From: Pseudobdellovibrionaceae bacterium
GTDB taxonomy: Bacteria; Bdellovibrionota; Bdellovibrionia; Bdellovibrionales; Bdellovibrionaceae
Assembly: GCA_016785955.1 (NCBI GenBank)
Contig: JAEUWH010000024.1
Coordinates: 62,001-126,000, forward strand
DNA: 64,000 nucleotides
Direction of reading: 5' to 3'
The position numbers were made by a program, and so were the translations under genes. The notes beneath the pieces are model-generated. The model was not told the origin of the DNA, made no database searches, and was given only the letters and a program-made list of their open reading frames with translations. Below, one piece after another: positions 35,443 to 45,164 of the stretch (positions are counted from its first letter, which is position 1; the number at the start of each line of letters is the position of its first letter).

Positions 35443-37869
35443 ATGCAATTCAAAGCCATACTTTTACTGGCCGTATTTTTATTTTCGGCTCTAGAGCTGA
35501 ACTCGCAGTCGGATGTCTTCGCAAAGACCAGAATTTTTTTGCAAGAAGGTAAGTGGGAAAAAGTAGTTGAGCTTATCGATAAAGACATCGAAAAGTCATC
35601 GTCTCAGGATAAGGAATTAATGCTATTTCAAAAAGCATTTGCCTATTTTCAAATGGATAAACTGTCTCAGTCTGAAGAAATTTTTAATGAACTCAAGGTA
35701 AGAAACAAATTATTGACGGAGTATGTTCTTTTCTATTTGGGACAGATCTATCTTGGGAAAAAAGACAACAGCAGAGCAAAAGAAATATTTTCGGCTGTGC
35801 TTGAGGGAAAACCAAATGTGCGTTTGAAAAATGAAACGATGCTCTTTTTAAGTCGTATTCAAACTGAGGAAAAAAATTACAAAGCTTCCCACGATCTGCT
35901 AGAAAAATTGGAAAGAGCTACTCGCGGCACCGAACAACATCCTTTCATTCTTTTGGATTTAGCGGCCATCGAGGATCAGTTGAACCTCACAAGCAAAAAG
36001 TGTTCGCGATTGATAAAGTTATATAGCCAGTATCCACAGTTCGAGAGGATTTCGACATGGAGTTATAATCTGAGCCTAAATCCGGTAAATAACAAAGAAT
36101 CTAAATGCGCTTGGGAAATTGATGATTTTAAAAAGCGTGTACGTAACAGTTTGTGGGCTGGACAAGAAAAAAAGGCTTTGGAAGAAATTTTGTCTTTCAA
36201 AAAGGATTTTCAAGGTAAGTACGACTTTGATGCTGACAAAATTTTAGCGATGTACCATGCACAGGAAGGTGATCTCGATAAGGCTTATGGAATTTTGAAG
36301 AAATACTTAGTTGAAAAGGAACGCGATTTCGAGTTTCTGAATCAGCTTGCTCCGATTGCGGCTCGTTCGGGGGATTTAAATACAGCGGTTTCCTTGTACT
36401 ATAAGGGATATCAAATGCAGAAACGTTCGACCAAGGGGGTTCAGGCTTTGTTTCAAGCGGCCTTTATGTCCTATCAGTTGCGCGATTATGACTGGGCGAC
36501 GAGGAAGTTTAAGGAATTTATAAAAATCTCTAAAAACGAAAAACTTAAAAAGGAATCTCAATGGTATTTGGCATGGATGAAATATCTGCGTGGCGAGTAT
36601 CATCATTCATTCAACGATTTTAAAAAATTGGCCTCGATTAAGAACACCAAGCAATATCGATCACTCAGTAAAGAGCGTTTGAACTATTGGATGGGGATGA
36701 GTTTATATCGAGAAGGAAAACTTGAGAAATCTAAAGTTTTTTTCGAGCGTTTGGCCGCAGATAAAAATAAAGGTTACTATTCGGTAGCAGCTTCGAAGCG
36801 GTTGGAAAAATTGAATGTCGAACAAAAGGCGGTTGGTAAAGTATTAAATACTAAGGAAGGGGACGGTAGCTCTAATTTTGTTTCGCATTTTAGAAAAGGA
36901 TTTCAGTCACGGATGACCGCGGCGATTAAGGAATCTCCGATAGAAGAAGAGGTTGTCGTTGAAGCTCAAGAACCAGAAGAAGAAACAGATCCACTAGAAA
37001 TATCCGAAAAAAGTGACGAGAAAGTGGCGGATGGTGACGAGAGTCCATTCAAAACTCCCGAGTTAATGGACAAATTTGACAAGTCACGTGCGTTGATGGT
37101 CATGGGTATGGAGTATTGGTCCAAATGGGAGCTTTACGAAATTGAAAAACGAACAAAAAACAAAGACTACCTCAAAGTTCTACTTGGTGAGTATGCTCAG
37201 GTGGGCCAGTACCATCGCATGAGTCATATCAGTCAAGTGTATTTTCGAAATCAGAAGTCACGTTTGGGAATCGAGCATGGGCGAGGCTTGTGGGAGTACT
37301 CATTTCCCAAAGCGTATTTGTCTTTAGTTGATCGCTATTCTAAAGAATTCGAAGTCCCTCGAGAACTAGTTTGGAGTATCATGAAGGCCGAAAGTCAGTA
37401 CAAGAAGGAAGCCATTTCTCCTGTAGGGGCGTTGGGTTTAATGCAGGTTATGCCGTATACGGGTAATCGTATTGCAGAAATTTTAGGGGATAAAAATTTT
37501 ACGCCGAAGCAGTTGTTAGATCCAGATTCGGCCATCAAAATTGGAACCAAATATCTTCAACGACTAAATAAGAAGTTTAACCAGACGATTCCATTAGTTG
37601 CGGCTAGTTATAATGCCGGCCCTCATCGAGTTAAGAATTGGCTGCAGCAGTTCGGCGGTTTAGAAACAGACGAGTTTATCGAGCACATACCATTTCTTGA
37701 GACACGAAACTATGTTAAGAAGGTCATTGCCAATAGCTATATTTATTCGGAGCTTTACAATGACAGAGTGGAAAAAAAATCACGTGATTTAGTTCCCTAT
37801 CTAGCCGAAAAAATTCCATTTAGTTATACTGATCGAGCGCCGACACGTGAAACGTGGGAAGAAATTTGA
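35443..37869 (+). CDS. Soluble lytic murein transglycosylase with TPR-like N-region
   Basis: An 808-residue secreted enzyme. The signal peptide is MQFKAILLLAVFLFSALELN. Residues about 30-500 are helical repeats resembling TPR/Slt70 superhelix (for example LFQKAFAYFQMDKLSQSEEI). An acidic, low-complexity linker lies at about 505-550. The SLT domain (about 625-790) has catalytic E650 in IMKAESQYKKEA, GALGLMQVMPYT and VAASYNAGPHRV. It cuts glycan strands to 1,6-anhydro muropeptides in the periplasm. ATG 35443 with GAGGGC upstream gives the signal peptide. The dppB-like gene starts 3 bases after its stop. Confidence 0.93.
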   Translation: MQFKAILLLAVFLFSALELNSQSDVFAKTRIFLQEGKWEKVVELIDKDIEKSSSQDKELMLFQKAFAYFQMDKLSQSEEIFNELKVRNKLLTEYVLFYLGQIYLGKKDNSRAKEIFSAVLEGKPNVRLKNETMLFLSRIQTEEKNYKASHDLLEKLERATRGTEQHPFILLDLAAIEDQLNLTSKKCSRLIKLYSQYPQFERISTWSYNLSLNPVNNKESKCAWEIDDFKKRVRNSLWAGQEKKALEEILSFKKDFQGKYDFDADKILAMYHAQEGDLDKAYGILKKYLVEKERDFEFLNQLAPIAARSGDLNTAVSLYYKGYQMQKRSTKGVQALFQAAFMSYQLRDYDWATRKFKEFIKISKNEKLKKESQWYLAWMKYLRGEYHHSFNDFKKLASIKNTKQYRSLSKERLNYWMGMSLYREGKLEKSKVFFERLAADKNKGYYSVAASKRLEKLNVEQKAVGKVLNTKEGDGSSNFVSHFRKGFQSRMTAAIKESPIEEEVVVEAQEPEEETDPLEISEKSDEKVADGDESPFKTPELMDKFDKSRALMVMGMEYWSKWELYEIEKRTKNKDYLKVLLGEYAQVGQYHRMSHISQVYFRNQKSRLGIEHGRGLWEYSFPKAYLSLVDRYSKEFEVPRELVWSIMKAESQYKKEAISPVGALGLMQVMPYTGNRIAEILGDKNFTPKQLLDPDSAIKIGTKYLQRLNKKFNQTIPLVAASYNAGPHRVKNWLQQFGGLETDEFIEHIPFLETRNYVKKVIANSYIYSELYNDRVEKKSRDLVPYLAEKIPFSYTDRAPTRETWEEI

Positions 37870-37872
37870 TAG

Positions 37873-38799
37873 ATGCTTTCACTGCTGAGTTCAGCTGCTA
37901 AACCGTTTTTTGATCTGACGTTTAAATTTTTGATAAATTTTCATTTGTTGCTTATCATTATTTTCACTATTTTCTATTTTGTGCCCGGAGCGTATATCGA
38001 CGATGAGCACTTTGTAGAAAATACGTCGGTCGCCGGGGCCGTGGCCGATAAACCCGATTTTTTCTTTAGCGTAAAAGATTCTTTAAAAGCATTCTATTCA
38101 TTAGATTTTGGCATGGCCTACCACAATCGCAATTCGAAAGTGATCGACATCGTTTGGAAGAAAGCGTCCTACAGTTTTCGGTATTTAAGTACTTCAATTT
38201 TGGTATTGTTTTTTTTTTCTATTTTGATTTCATTTTTTATTGTTCGTTCAAAAAACAGACGGCATTTTCTGTTATTCTTTAGGGGGTTGAATCAGATTCC
38301 GCAGTTGGTATTGATACCTGTGGTGATTTATTTCTTTTCTTATGCGTTCAGTATTGTGCCATTGCGATTCGATCCCAATAGCCGTTCGTCATATTGTTTT
38401 GTGATATTTGTTCTTTTGATTAAGCCCATGGGGCAATTGATTCACTTGATGGTCGAGCGTTGGCACCGTGAAAAATCCGAAACCTATGTGCAATTCGCGC
38501 GGGCCAAAGGCTTAAGCAATAATCGAATACTTTTTGTGCATATGTTTAAGAACATCGCAAACTCGTTTCTAGGATATTTCCTGACGATTGTGTTGCAATT
38601 GTTGACAGGAAATTTCATTTTGGAAAGCCTGTATTCTATCCCTGGATTTGGTCTGGGGTTTATGGACTCAGTTTCTCAGCGAGATTTGCCACTTGTTGTT
38701 GGGTATTTGTTTTTGTTTTCTAGTTTGTATTTAACGCTGCATTTTTCGGTACAGATAGTATTTATGTATTTGAATCCTAAATTGCGGGAATCTGAATGA
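37873..38799 (+). CDS. DppB-like ABC transporter permease
   Basis: A 308-residue inner-membrane permease of the peptide/nickel importer type with about six helices. The cytoplasmic EAA-like loop is TYVQFARAKGLSNNRILFVH (E-type helix and G-turn), followed by LESLYSIPGFGLGFMDSV, typical of DppB/OppB. The extracytoplasmic loop between helices 1 and 2 is shorter than usual. It overlaps the DppC-like gene by 4 bases. No Opp/Dpp ATPase or binding protein is in the window, so its partners must be elsewhere. Confidence 0.88.
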   Translation: MLSLLSSAAKPFFDLTFKFLINFHLLLIIIFTIFYFVPGAYIDDEHFVENTSVAGAVADKPDFFFSVKDSLKAFYSLDFGMAYHNRNSKVIDIVWKKASYSFRYLSTSILVLFFFSILISFFIVRSKNRRHFLLFFRGLNQIPQLVLIPVVIYFFSYAFSIVPLRFDPNSRSSYCFVIFVLLIKPMGQLIHLMVERWHREKSETYVQFARAKGLSNNRILFVHMFKNIANSFLGYFLTIVLQLLTGNFILESLYSIPGFGLGFMDSVSQRDLPLVVGYLFLFSSLYLTLHFSVQIVFMYLNPKLRESE

Positions 38800-39587
38800 G
38801 AAAGCTTACCCCATTGTTTTTGATTATGGCATTGGTAGGATTTTCGTTTCAGCACACTATTTCTAGTCAAATTGATCCATCTCGTATTTTTCTATCTCCA
38901 GGTGCAAGTTTTTGGGGAGGTACTGATTCTTTAGGACGAGATTTGTTGCAACGTTCGTTGCGTGGAGCCGGACTTTCTTTGTTGATTTGTTTGTTTTCTT
39001 TGATTCTAACCTATGTGATGGGAATGGTCTTGGGTGGAGTTTTGTCTTTTTGGAAACGCGCCAATCATTTGGTTATTTTTATTGTAGATGTTTTTGACTC
39101 AATTCCTAATTTTCTATTGGTGGCGCTATTTTCAATCTTGATCAGTCGAGGATTCGTCGCGACCTCCTCGGCAAACGCGGCGTTTTCTATTTTGGTGATT
39201 TCAATTGCGTTATCGGCATGGCCGCCGATCGCAAGGTATGTCAGATTAGAAATTTTACAATTAAAGGGTAAGGATTTTCTAAATGCGACTATCGTGTTGG
39301 GTGGCAGCCCATTCTATCTTGCGAGGACACATTACTTACGAGCAATCTGGCCTTGGGTTAAACTGTCTGCGGCTCACAGTATCCCTCAATTCATATTAAT
39401 TGAAAGTGTATTGTCATTTACAGGGTTTGGGATGAATTCAGACTATGCGACACTTGGGTACCTCATCTTTGAGGGGTGGAAGAATGCTCTTATATACCCA
39501 CACCTGTTTGTTGTCCCATCAGTGATTTTATGTCTGATTATATGGATCTTGACGTGGGGTTTGCAGGAAACAAAAGAGTTGTTTTAG
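38796..39587 (+). CDS. DppC-like ABC transporter permease
   Basis: A 263-residue permease with GTDSLGRDLLQRSLRGAGLS, the conserved DppC/OppC start, and the EAA loop YVRLEILQLKGKDFLNATIV. ESVLSFTGFGMNSDYATLG near the end is also typical of DppC (GLG-type segment). It pairs with the DppB-like protein. Both follow a lytic transglycosylase, which suggests import of murein peptides or other peptides; this is inference. Confidence 0.88.
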   Translation: MRKLTPLFLIMALVGFSFQHTISSQIDPSRIFLSPGASFWGGTDSLGRDLLQRSLRGAGLSLLICLFSLILTYVMGMVLGGVLSFWKRANHLVIFIVDVFDSIPNFLLVALFSILISRGFVATSSANAAFSILVISIALSAWPPIARYVRLEILQLKGKDFLNATIVLGGSPFYLARTHYLRAIWPWVKLSAAHSIPQFILIESVLSFTGFGMNSDYATLGYLIFEGWKNALIYPHLFVVPSVILCLIIWILTWGLQETKELF

Positions 39588-39626
39588 TTGCATTATTTGA
39601 GGTTTAAATCTATCTATTTTACCTCT

Positions 39627-40265
39627 ATGAATTTAGTTCTGGATGCTCATAATTTGACGGTAGTACGTAATAATCGAAAGGTTATTGATAATCTGAGTTT
39701 TCAAATCAAAGAAGGAACGTTGGTCACCGTTACAGGCAGTAATGGAAGTGGTAAATCGACGTTGATAAAAAGTATTTTGGGACTTATTCCATTCACTGGA
39801 CATGTTCATTGTCATACCAATGAAATTGGATACCTGCCGCAATCCCACATGATCGATCGCAGTTTTCCGGTCACCGTAAAAGATTTTATCTCTTTAGGCT
39901 TTCGCAAAAAACAGAAAGATAATCATGTTGTCGATAAAGTGATGGATGAAGTGGTTATAGCATCATTGGCTCGACAACTGGTTGCGGACCTTTCTCAAGG
40001 AGAATTTCAAAAAGTTTTACTTGCCCGCAGTCTGGTAGAAAGTCCCAAACTGCTAGTTTTGGACGAACCATTTTCAAATATTGATGAAGCGGCAGCGGAC
40101 GTTTTAAAACAAAATTTGTTAAAACGAAAAAAATCAGGTGTCGCGGTTTTACTCTCGATTCATGACACTCATTTTGTAAAATCTTATAGTGATCAAATGA
40201 TTCCGTTGGGTGGTAAAATGAGTCAAGTTGTCGATATGTGTGTCCATGATCATGGAGATCGATAG
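39627..40265 (+). CDS. ZnuC-like ABC transporter ATPase
   Basis: A 212-residue ATPase. Walker A is GSNGSGKST, the signature is LSQGEFQKVLLARSL, Walker B is LLVLDEPFSNID, and the switch His is in LLSIHDTH. It is near the ZnuC/MntB family size and sits with a ZnuB-like permease, so a zinc or manganese importer is likely. ATG 39627 is preferred; TTG 39588 in frame is possible. The next gene begins 1 base after the stop. Confidence 0.88.
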   Translation: MNLVLDAHNLTVVRNNRKVIDNLSFQIKEGTLVTVTGSNGSGKSTLIKSILGLIPFTGHVHCHTNEIGYLPQSHMIDRSFPVTVKDFISLGFRKKQKDNHVVDKVMDEVVIASLARQLVADLSQGEFQKVLLARSLVESPKLLVLDEPFSNIDEAAADVLKQNLLKRKKSGVAVLLSIHDTHFVKSYSDQMIPLGGKMSQVVDMCVHDHGDR

Positions 40266-40266
40266 C

Positions 40267-41952
40267 ATGCAGGCATGGAGTAGTATTTTTCAAAATTATG
40301 ATCTGTATATTAATGCATTGTTTGCCAGTTTACTGATTGGCTATGCTTCGGCTCCGATCGGTGTATTTTTAAATCTTAAGCGTATGACTTTAATGGGTGA
40401 GGCCATCAGCCACTCTTTGCTTCCTGGATTTGCTTTGGCATTCATGCTGTATGGAATGTCTTACTCGGGTTTAATTTTAGGCGGCCTTTTTGCGGGATTG
40501 TTAGTGCTAGGTTTGATGATGGGATTGAATCGCTTCGTGACGATCAAAGAAGATGGTGTGTTGACCGTTATATATCTGACGTTCAGTGCGTTGGGTATAT
40601 TGATTGTATTGAATTCGGGAATTAAAATTGATCTTTCTCATATTCTAATTGGCAATATTCTTTTGATTGATCAAGTTTGGCTTAGTATATTATTTGTTTC
40701 CAGTCTATTGATACGGCTCATCTTTCATCGCATAAAAAGAGATCTCTTGATCGTATTGATGGATCCAGAATATGCACAGTTTTTAGGGGTGTCGATCCAG
40801 AAAACGCGCAGTATTTTTTATTTTCTGGTGTTATGGATTTTGGTTTTGTGTTTTTATTCGGTGGGAACATTGTTGGCTTTGGGATTGTTGCTGATTCCGG
40901 CGTTGATTGCCAAGGTATTAGTTAGAACGATTGACGCTCAAATCAAATTTTCATTGTATTTAGGGATTTTGATGAGTTTTTTGGGTTTGATGATTTCTGT
41001 TACTTTAGATTGGCCTACAGGACCGACCATCATTTTGACGGGGGGGGCGTTGTTTGTCATTGCGGTGTTTGCGCGCTCGAGCGGCTTAAAGTTTACAGTT
41101 TTTTTATTGCCATTGTTGTTGTTTCGACCGTGTGCCGAAGCCGCAATTTTTACAAATTTGCAGCCACGAGATCAGGTTTTGCTTTCTAATTCGTCGATAA
41201 AATTATTTGTCAATCACTTGGTAAAACCATCAGATAAGATATCGATGGAAATATTGATCCCGAACGATCAATCCACACACAATTATCAGCTGAAACCTTC
41301 GGATATGAAAAAGATTAAGCGTGCTAAAGTTTTTTTGTATATCGGCAATGGTTTAGAAGAAGGCTTAAAGGACCAGGTCGCCAAGGTGAATTCGGAAATT
41401 CAATTTGTAAATTTGACTTCGGATGGAAAAGTTGCCACGACTCAAGATGTGCATTTTTGGTTGAATCCAGAGTGGGCAATCCCGATATTAAGTACGCTAA
41501 AAGCCAGTCTTGTGGCCGAGAGTCCTATGACTAAGCCATTGATTGAGAGTCGCTTTAGAGATGCGCAGACGCAGATTGCAGAGTATACAAAGCATATTCA
41601 AGACACGTTCTTGGGGATTAAAAGTAAAACAGTTTTGATTAGTCATAATTCTCTTTATTTTTTAAGAAATTTTCTGGGAATTGATATTCGTTTTTATATG
41701 AACAGCACCAGTCCTAGCGATGTTATGAATTTAAAAAAAATGTTAAAGGACAAGAACATAACGTTGTTGAAAGAATACGGCTCCGTCAATTTTCTATTAG
41801 AGAGTATGATGCGAGAGCATCAACGGAGTTTTTCCGGTGAGGTTTATGGCGAGATTATTCCTGCGGAACTGTATGAATCAAAATCATATTTAGATTTGTT
41901 GAAATTAAATGTTGAAATTATTCATTCGATCTTGAAAAGCCCTCAACATTAG
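40267..41952 (+). CDS. Fused ZnuB-like permease and ZnuA/TroA-like binding protein
   Basis: A 561-residue single frame from ATG 40267 (GGAG upstream). Residues 1-272 are an ABC-3 metal permease with about eight helices (MTLMGEAISHSLLPGFALAF; GTLLALGLLLIPALIAKVL). A signal-peptide-like helix (KFTVFLLPLLLFRPCAEA, about 274-291) leads into a TroA-type domain (about 292-561) with metal-ligand candidates H338 (STHNYQLKPSD), H396 (DVHFWLNP), H460 (ISHNSLYFL) and an acidic C-terminal site. The binding protein is normally a separate periplasmic product. The fusion probably tethers it next to the channel. Zinc or manganese specificity is unresolved. Confidence 0.87.
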   Translation: MQAWSSIFQNYDLYINALFASLLIGYASAPIGVFLNLKRMTLMGEAISHSLLPGFALAFMLYGMSYSGLILGGLFAGLLVLGLMMGLNRFVTIKEDGVLTVIYLTFSALGILIVLNSGIKIDLSHILIGNILLIDQVWLSILFVSSLLIRLIFHRIKRDLLIVLMDPEYAQFLGVSIQKTRSIFYFLVLWILVLCFYSVGTLLALGLLLIPALIAKVLVRTIDAQIKFSLYLGILMSFLGLMISVTLDWPTGPTIILTGGALFVIAVFARSSGLKFTVFLLPLLLFRPCAEAAIFTNLQPRDQVLLSNSSIKLFVNHLVKPSDKISMEILIPNDQSTHNYQLKPSDMKKIKRAKVFLYIGNGLEEGLKDQVAKVNSEIQFVNLTSDGKVATTQDVHFWLNPEWAIPILSTLKASLVAESPMTKPLIESRFRDAQTQIAEYTKHIQDTFLGIKSKTVLISHNSLYFLRNFLGIDIRFYMNSTSPSDVMNLKKMLKDKNITLLKEYGSVNFLLESMMREHQRSFSGEVYGEIIPAELYESKSYLDLLKLNVEIIHSILKSPQH

Positions 41953-41968
41953 GTTTTCTAAGTGGCCT

Positions 41969-43432
41969 TCACGAGTAAAATTGGGGCGGTTGCCAGCCAC
42001 CGAATGCGGATTCCAGTTGCGTTGCTGCCTGAATTGTTAATACATCATTGCCCCAAGAACCGACGATTTGAACCCCGATGGGCATTTTTTTAGCATCTAG
42101 TTTTATAGGTGCTTGAGTGACTGGTAATTCTAGTGCGTTGAAAATTCCTGCATACACAAAATCAAATGGCGATAGAAAAAGTTCGTTATGGTAAGGGGCT
42201 GAACGTGGTTGAGTGGGAAACAGAAGAATGTTGTGCTCTCCAAGTAATTGATTGATTTCCGATTTGAATAGACTCAGTTGTTCTTGATGATGTTGGATGG
42301 ATTCGCGATCTATGGCCCGACCATCCAGTTGGCTTAGAATAAATGCCGGTAGAGTGTGTTTAGATTGCCCAAGAATGAGTTTAGAAACTTCTTCCAGTGG
42401 TGCAAGCGTCTTGTGAGGAGAAATGAGTTCGGCGAATGAAGCACGTTGAGAGTGACTCAATCGACTAGACCACATTTTAAGTGCATCTTTGAAAAAACCT
42501 GTTTTAATCTCGACAACGTTATGACCAAGTTGTTCAAAATATTGGGCCGCGTTTTCGACGGTTTTTTTTACTTCGGCACTTGTACGAGTCGTTCCATGTA
42601 TAATGGGATCAGATAAAAAATAAACGGTTTTAAGCCGAGGTGATTTGCTTAATAATGGACCGTGATTGGCCACAGCTTGCCGATCAAAACCGTCCGCACC
42701 GGCCATAATTTTTAGTAAAGGTAAAAGATCTTCAGCACGACGGCACATCGGACCAATGGTCGTTAATGGATATTCCTCTAAAGCCATTTCCGATAATTTT
42801 TGCGCTGAATTTGGAAAATGACCGGTCAGTGGAACCAGTTTATATGATGGCTTATGGCCAAAAATTCCACAGAAAAATGCAGGTATGCGAATACTGCCAC
42901 CGATGTCACTTCCAATTCCCAGTGGACTTGCGCCTAAACCGATGATGGCGCCTTCACCGCCGCTGCTGCCACCAGATGTTTTTCGCTCGTTATACGGATT
43001 TTTTGTGCGTCCATAGATCGTATTTTTGGTTTCAAACCAAAACCCAAATTCAGGAACGTTTGTGGTTCCTAAAAGAACCATATCTTGATTAGACAGGCGT
43101 TCGGCTGTCGTGCCGGTTTCCAAGGACACTTCATCTTTATAAAAATAGTTTCCCCCTGTGCGGTGAAAACCCTTGATAGAAATCATTTCTTTACATGTGT
43201 ACGGAACGCCGTAATAAGGTTTGCTTTCTAGGGTATGATTTTTAAGCTCTGTATCCAGTTGTCGGGCTTTTTGTAAACCACGATCAATATTGGATTCAAC
43301 GACGGCATTTAAAACAGGATTAAAGCGTGTTACTAATTCAGCATGTAATCGATAAACTTCTTCTACAGAGATTTTTTTTGTACGAATCAGCTCACCAATT
43401 TGCAGGCCGCTTTTGCTTAAAATCTCGTCCAT
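41969..43432 (-). CDS. Amidase signature family enzyme
   Basis: A 487-residue amidase. The Ser-cisSer-Lys triad is indicated by TCKEMISIKG (Lys), KTSGGSSGGEGAIIG (cis-Ser) and GSDIGGSIRIPAFFCGIFG (nucleophile Ser). It resembles fatty-acid amide hydrolase 2 and other stand-alone amidases rather than GatA, since the GatA-specific C-terminus and gatB/gatC neighbours are missing. Substrate unknown. It is cytoplasmic by lack of a signal peptide. GGAAG lies before ATG 43432. Confidence 0.87.
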   Translation of the reverse strand: MDEILSKSGLQIGELIRTKKISVEEVYRLHAELVTRFNPVLNAVVESNIDRGLQKARQLDTELKNHTLESKPYYGVPYTCKEMISIKGFHRTGGNYFYKDEVSLETGTTAERLSNQDMVLLGTTNVPEFGFWFETKNTIYGRTKNPYNERKTSGGSSGGEGAIIGLGASPLGIGSDIGGSIRIPAFFCGIFGHKPSYKLVPLTGHFPNSAQKLSEMALEEYPLTTIGPMCRRAEDLLPLLKIMAGADGFDRQAVANHGPLLSKSPRLKTVYFLSDPIIHGTTRTSAEVKKTVENAAQYFEQLGHNVVEIKTGFFKDALKMWSSRLSHSQRASFAELISPHKTLAPLEEVSKLILGQSKHTLPAFILSQLDGRAIDRESIQHHQEQLSLFKSEINQLLGEHNILLFPTQPRSAPYHNELFLSPFDFVYAGIFNALELPVTQAPIKLDAKKMPIGVQIVGSWGNDVLTIQAATQLESAFGGWQPPQFYS

Positions 43433-43460
43433 GACTCTTCCTTGATTTTTTTCTTGTCCG

Positions 43461-43483
43461 CAAAGGGCGATCGTCGCCCTTTG
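43461..43483. other. 10-bp stem hairpin between ychF and the amidase gene
   Basis: CAAAGGGCGA (43461-43470) pairs with TCGCCCTTTG (43474-43483), a perfect stem with a 3-base loop. It begins 3 bases after the ychF stop on the minus strand. No T run follows in either direction, so it may act in mRNA 3'-end stability or partial termination. Confidence 0.65.
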
Positions 43484-43485
43484 TA

Positions 43486-44586
43486 CTAAACATTAAATCT
43501 AAAAAATAAAATGTCACCATCTTTAACAAGGTATTCTTTTCCTTCTAGACGGTACTTCCCTGCTTCTTTAACGGCTTGTTCTGATTTTAAATTAAACAAG
43601 TCTTCGCAATGGTAAGTTTCGGCACGAATGAAACCCTTTTCGAAATCTGTGTGAATCACGCCGGCCGCCTGAGGCGCCTTCATGCCTTTTTTAATTGTCC
43701 AGGCGCGGACCTCTTTTTCGCCAGCCGTAAAATAGGTGTACAGACCTAATAAAAAATAAGCTTCACGAATCAATCGATTCAAACCTGGCTCCGTTGCGCC
43801 CATGGATTGTAAAAAATCTTTTCGATCAGCTGCTGGTAATTGCGCAATTTCGGCTTCCATCGCGGAACACAACATAACAGTTTTGTTGTTTTCTTCGGCC
43901 GCGCGTTTTTCTACCGCGCGCACCCATTCATTTCCACCTTTTGAGAAATCCGTGTCGGAAACATTACAGGCATAAAGAACGGGTTTCGATGTTAATAAAT
44001 GTAATTCTTTGTAAATCGTGGCTTCAGAGTCTTCGGGAACAATCGAACGTGCTGGCAGCCCTTTGGCCAACGCCTCATGAACTTTTTTGACGATGGAATG
44101 TTCCGCTAGTACCTTTTTATCGGTTGAGTTTTTAGCTAGCTTTTCAACTTTTTGTAGACGTTTTTCAACCGAATCTAAATCGGCTAACATCAACTCGGTA
44201 TTAATAACTTCCATATCTCTCAGCGGATCGACGCTGCCATTTACATGGATGATGTTTGGGTCGTCAAAGCAACGGACGACATGAACAATCGCATCGGTTT
44301 GACGGATATGGCTCAAGAATTGATTACCTAGGCCTTCACCTTTGGATGCCCCTTTTACGATACCCGCAATATCAACAAACTCGATGGTGGTGGGCACAAC
44401 ACTTTGGGGTTTGATGAATTGGGTGATTTGATCTAAACGTTGATCGGGAACGGTCACGACACCAACGTTCGGGTCGATCGTGCAAAAAGGATAGTTAGCC
44501 GCTTCGGCTTTGGCTGATGTCAGCGCATTAAACAAGGTACTTTTTCCTACATTTGGTAAACCAACAATTCCTACTTGTAACGCCAT
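43486..44586 (-). CDS. ychF: YchF-family GTPase/ATPase (Obg-related)
   Basis: A 366-residue P-loop protein. G1 is [15 protein letters not shown]3 is [20 protein letters not shown] (in two parts), and the G4-type position is NVSDTD, as in YchF/OLA1, which prefers ATP. The C-terminal TGS-like domain includes REVRAWTI-like [11 protein letters not shown] and the end FRFNV. It binds ribosomes and translation factors. It follows pth by 12 bases, a widespread gene order (rplY-pth-ychF), as here. Confidence 0.96.
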   Translation of the reverse strand: MALQVGIVGLPNVGKSTLFNALTSAKAEAANYPFCTIDPNVGVVTVPDQRLDQITQFIKPQSVVPTTIEFVDIAGIVKGASKGEGLGNQFLSHIRQTDAIVHVVRCFDDPNIIHVNGSVDPLRDMEVINTELMLADLDSVEKRLQKVEKLAKNSTDKKVLAEHSIVKKVHEALAKGLPARSIVPEDSEATIYKELHLLTSKPVLYACNVSDTDFSKGGNEWVRAVEKRAAEENNKTVMLCSAMEAEIAQLPAADRKDFLQSMGATEPGLNRLIREAYFLLGLYTYFTAGEKEVRAWTIKKGMKAPQAAGVIHTDFEKGFIRAETYHCEDLFNLKSEQAVKEAGKYRLEGKEYLVKDGDILFFRFNV

Positions 44587-44598
44587 TGTGTTCCTCTT

Positions 44599-45159
44599 TT
44601 AATTATATTTGTTCGCGGCTTTAGCATAGCCGTCTATGATAATACTCTCAAGTGCTACTGTGGATTGGATCAGCAGATCCTCTAATTCTTTTTGTTCGGC
44701 TTTGGCAAAATTCCCTAAAACATGATCAGAGACACTGATGTTCGGATTCGCCGGGCGCCCAATTCCTAGACGTAAACGAATGTAGTCGTTCGATCCTAGT
44801 TTGGCAGTGATATCGCGAATACCATTATGCCCGCCGTGACCCCGAGCTTTCTGAATTTTAATTTTACCAAGCGGCTGATCTAATTCATCATGTATAACGA
44901 CAATGCGATCGAGCGGTACTTTAAAAAAACTAACCACGTCGTGGACAGAGTCCCCAGAAAGATTCATGAATGTCTGAGGTTTTAAAATCAAAATATCTTC
45001 GTTGTTTGATTTGAGTTTCAAAAATTCGGCTTTAAATTCCGAGCGATAGGCATTCATTTTTTCAGAGCCTACAAACGAATCAACCGCCATGAACCCAATG
45101 TTATGGCGGTTGAATTTATATTGCGGACCCGGGTTACCCAGGCCGACGATTAACCACAT
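44599..45159 (-). CDS. pth: Peptidyl-tRNA hydrolase
   Basis: A 186-residue enzyme that frees tRNA from peptidyl-tRNA dropped by ribosomes. Conserved blocks are VGLGNPGPQYKFNRHNIGFM (catalytic His), LKPQTFMNLSGDSV, VIHDELDQPLGKI (catalytic Asp) and GHGGHNGIRDI. It lies 5 bases after rplY on the same strand and before ychF. Confidence 0.97.
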   Translation of the reverse strand: MWLIVGLGNPGPQYKFNRHNIGFMAVDSFVGSEKMNAYRSEFKAEFLKLKSNNEDILILKPQTFMNLSGDSVHDVVSFFKVPLDRIVVIHDELDQPLGKIKIQKARGHGGHNGIRDITAKLGSNDYIRLRLGIGRPANPNISVSDHVLGNFAKAEQKELEDLLIQSTVALESIIIDGYAKAANKYN

Positions 45160-45164
45160 GAATA

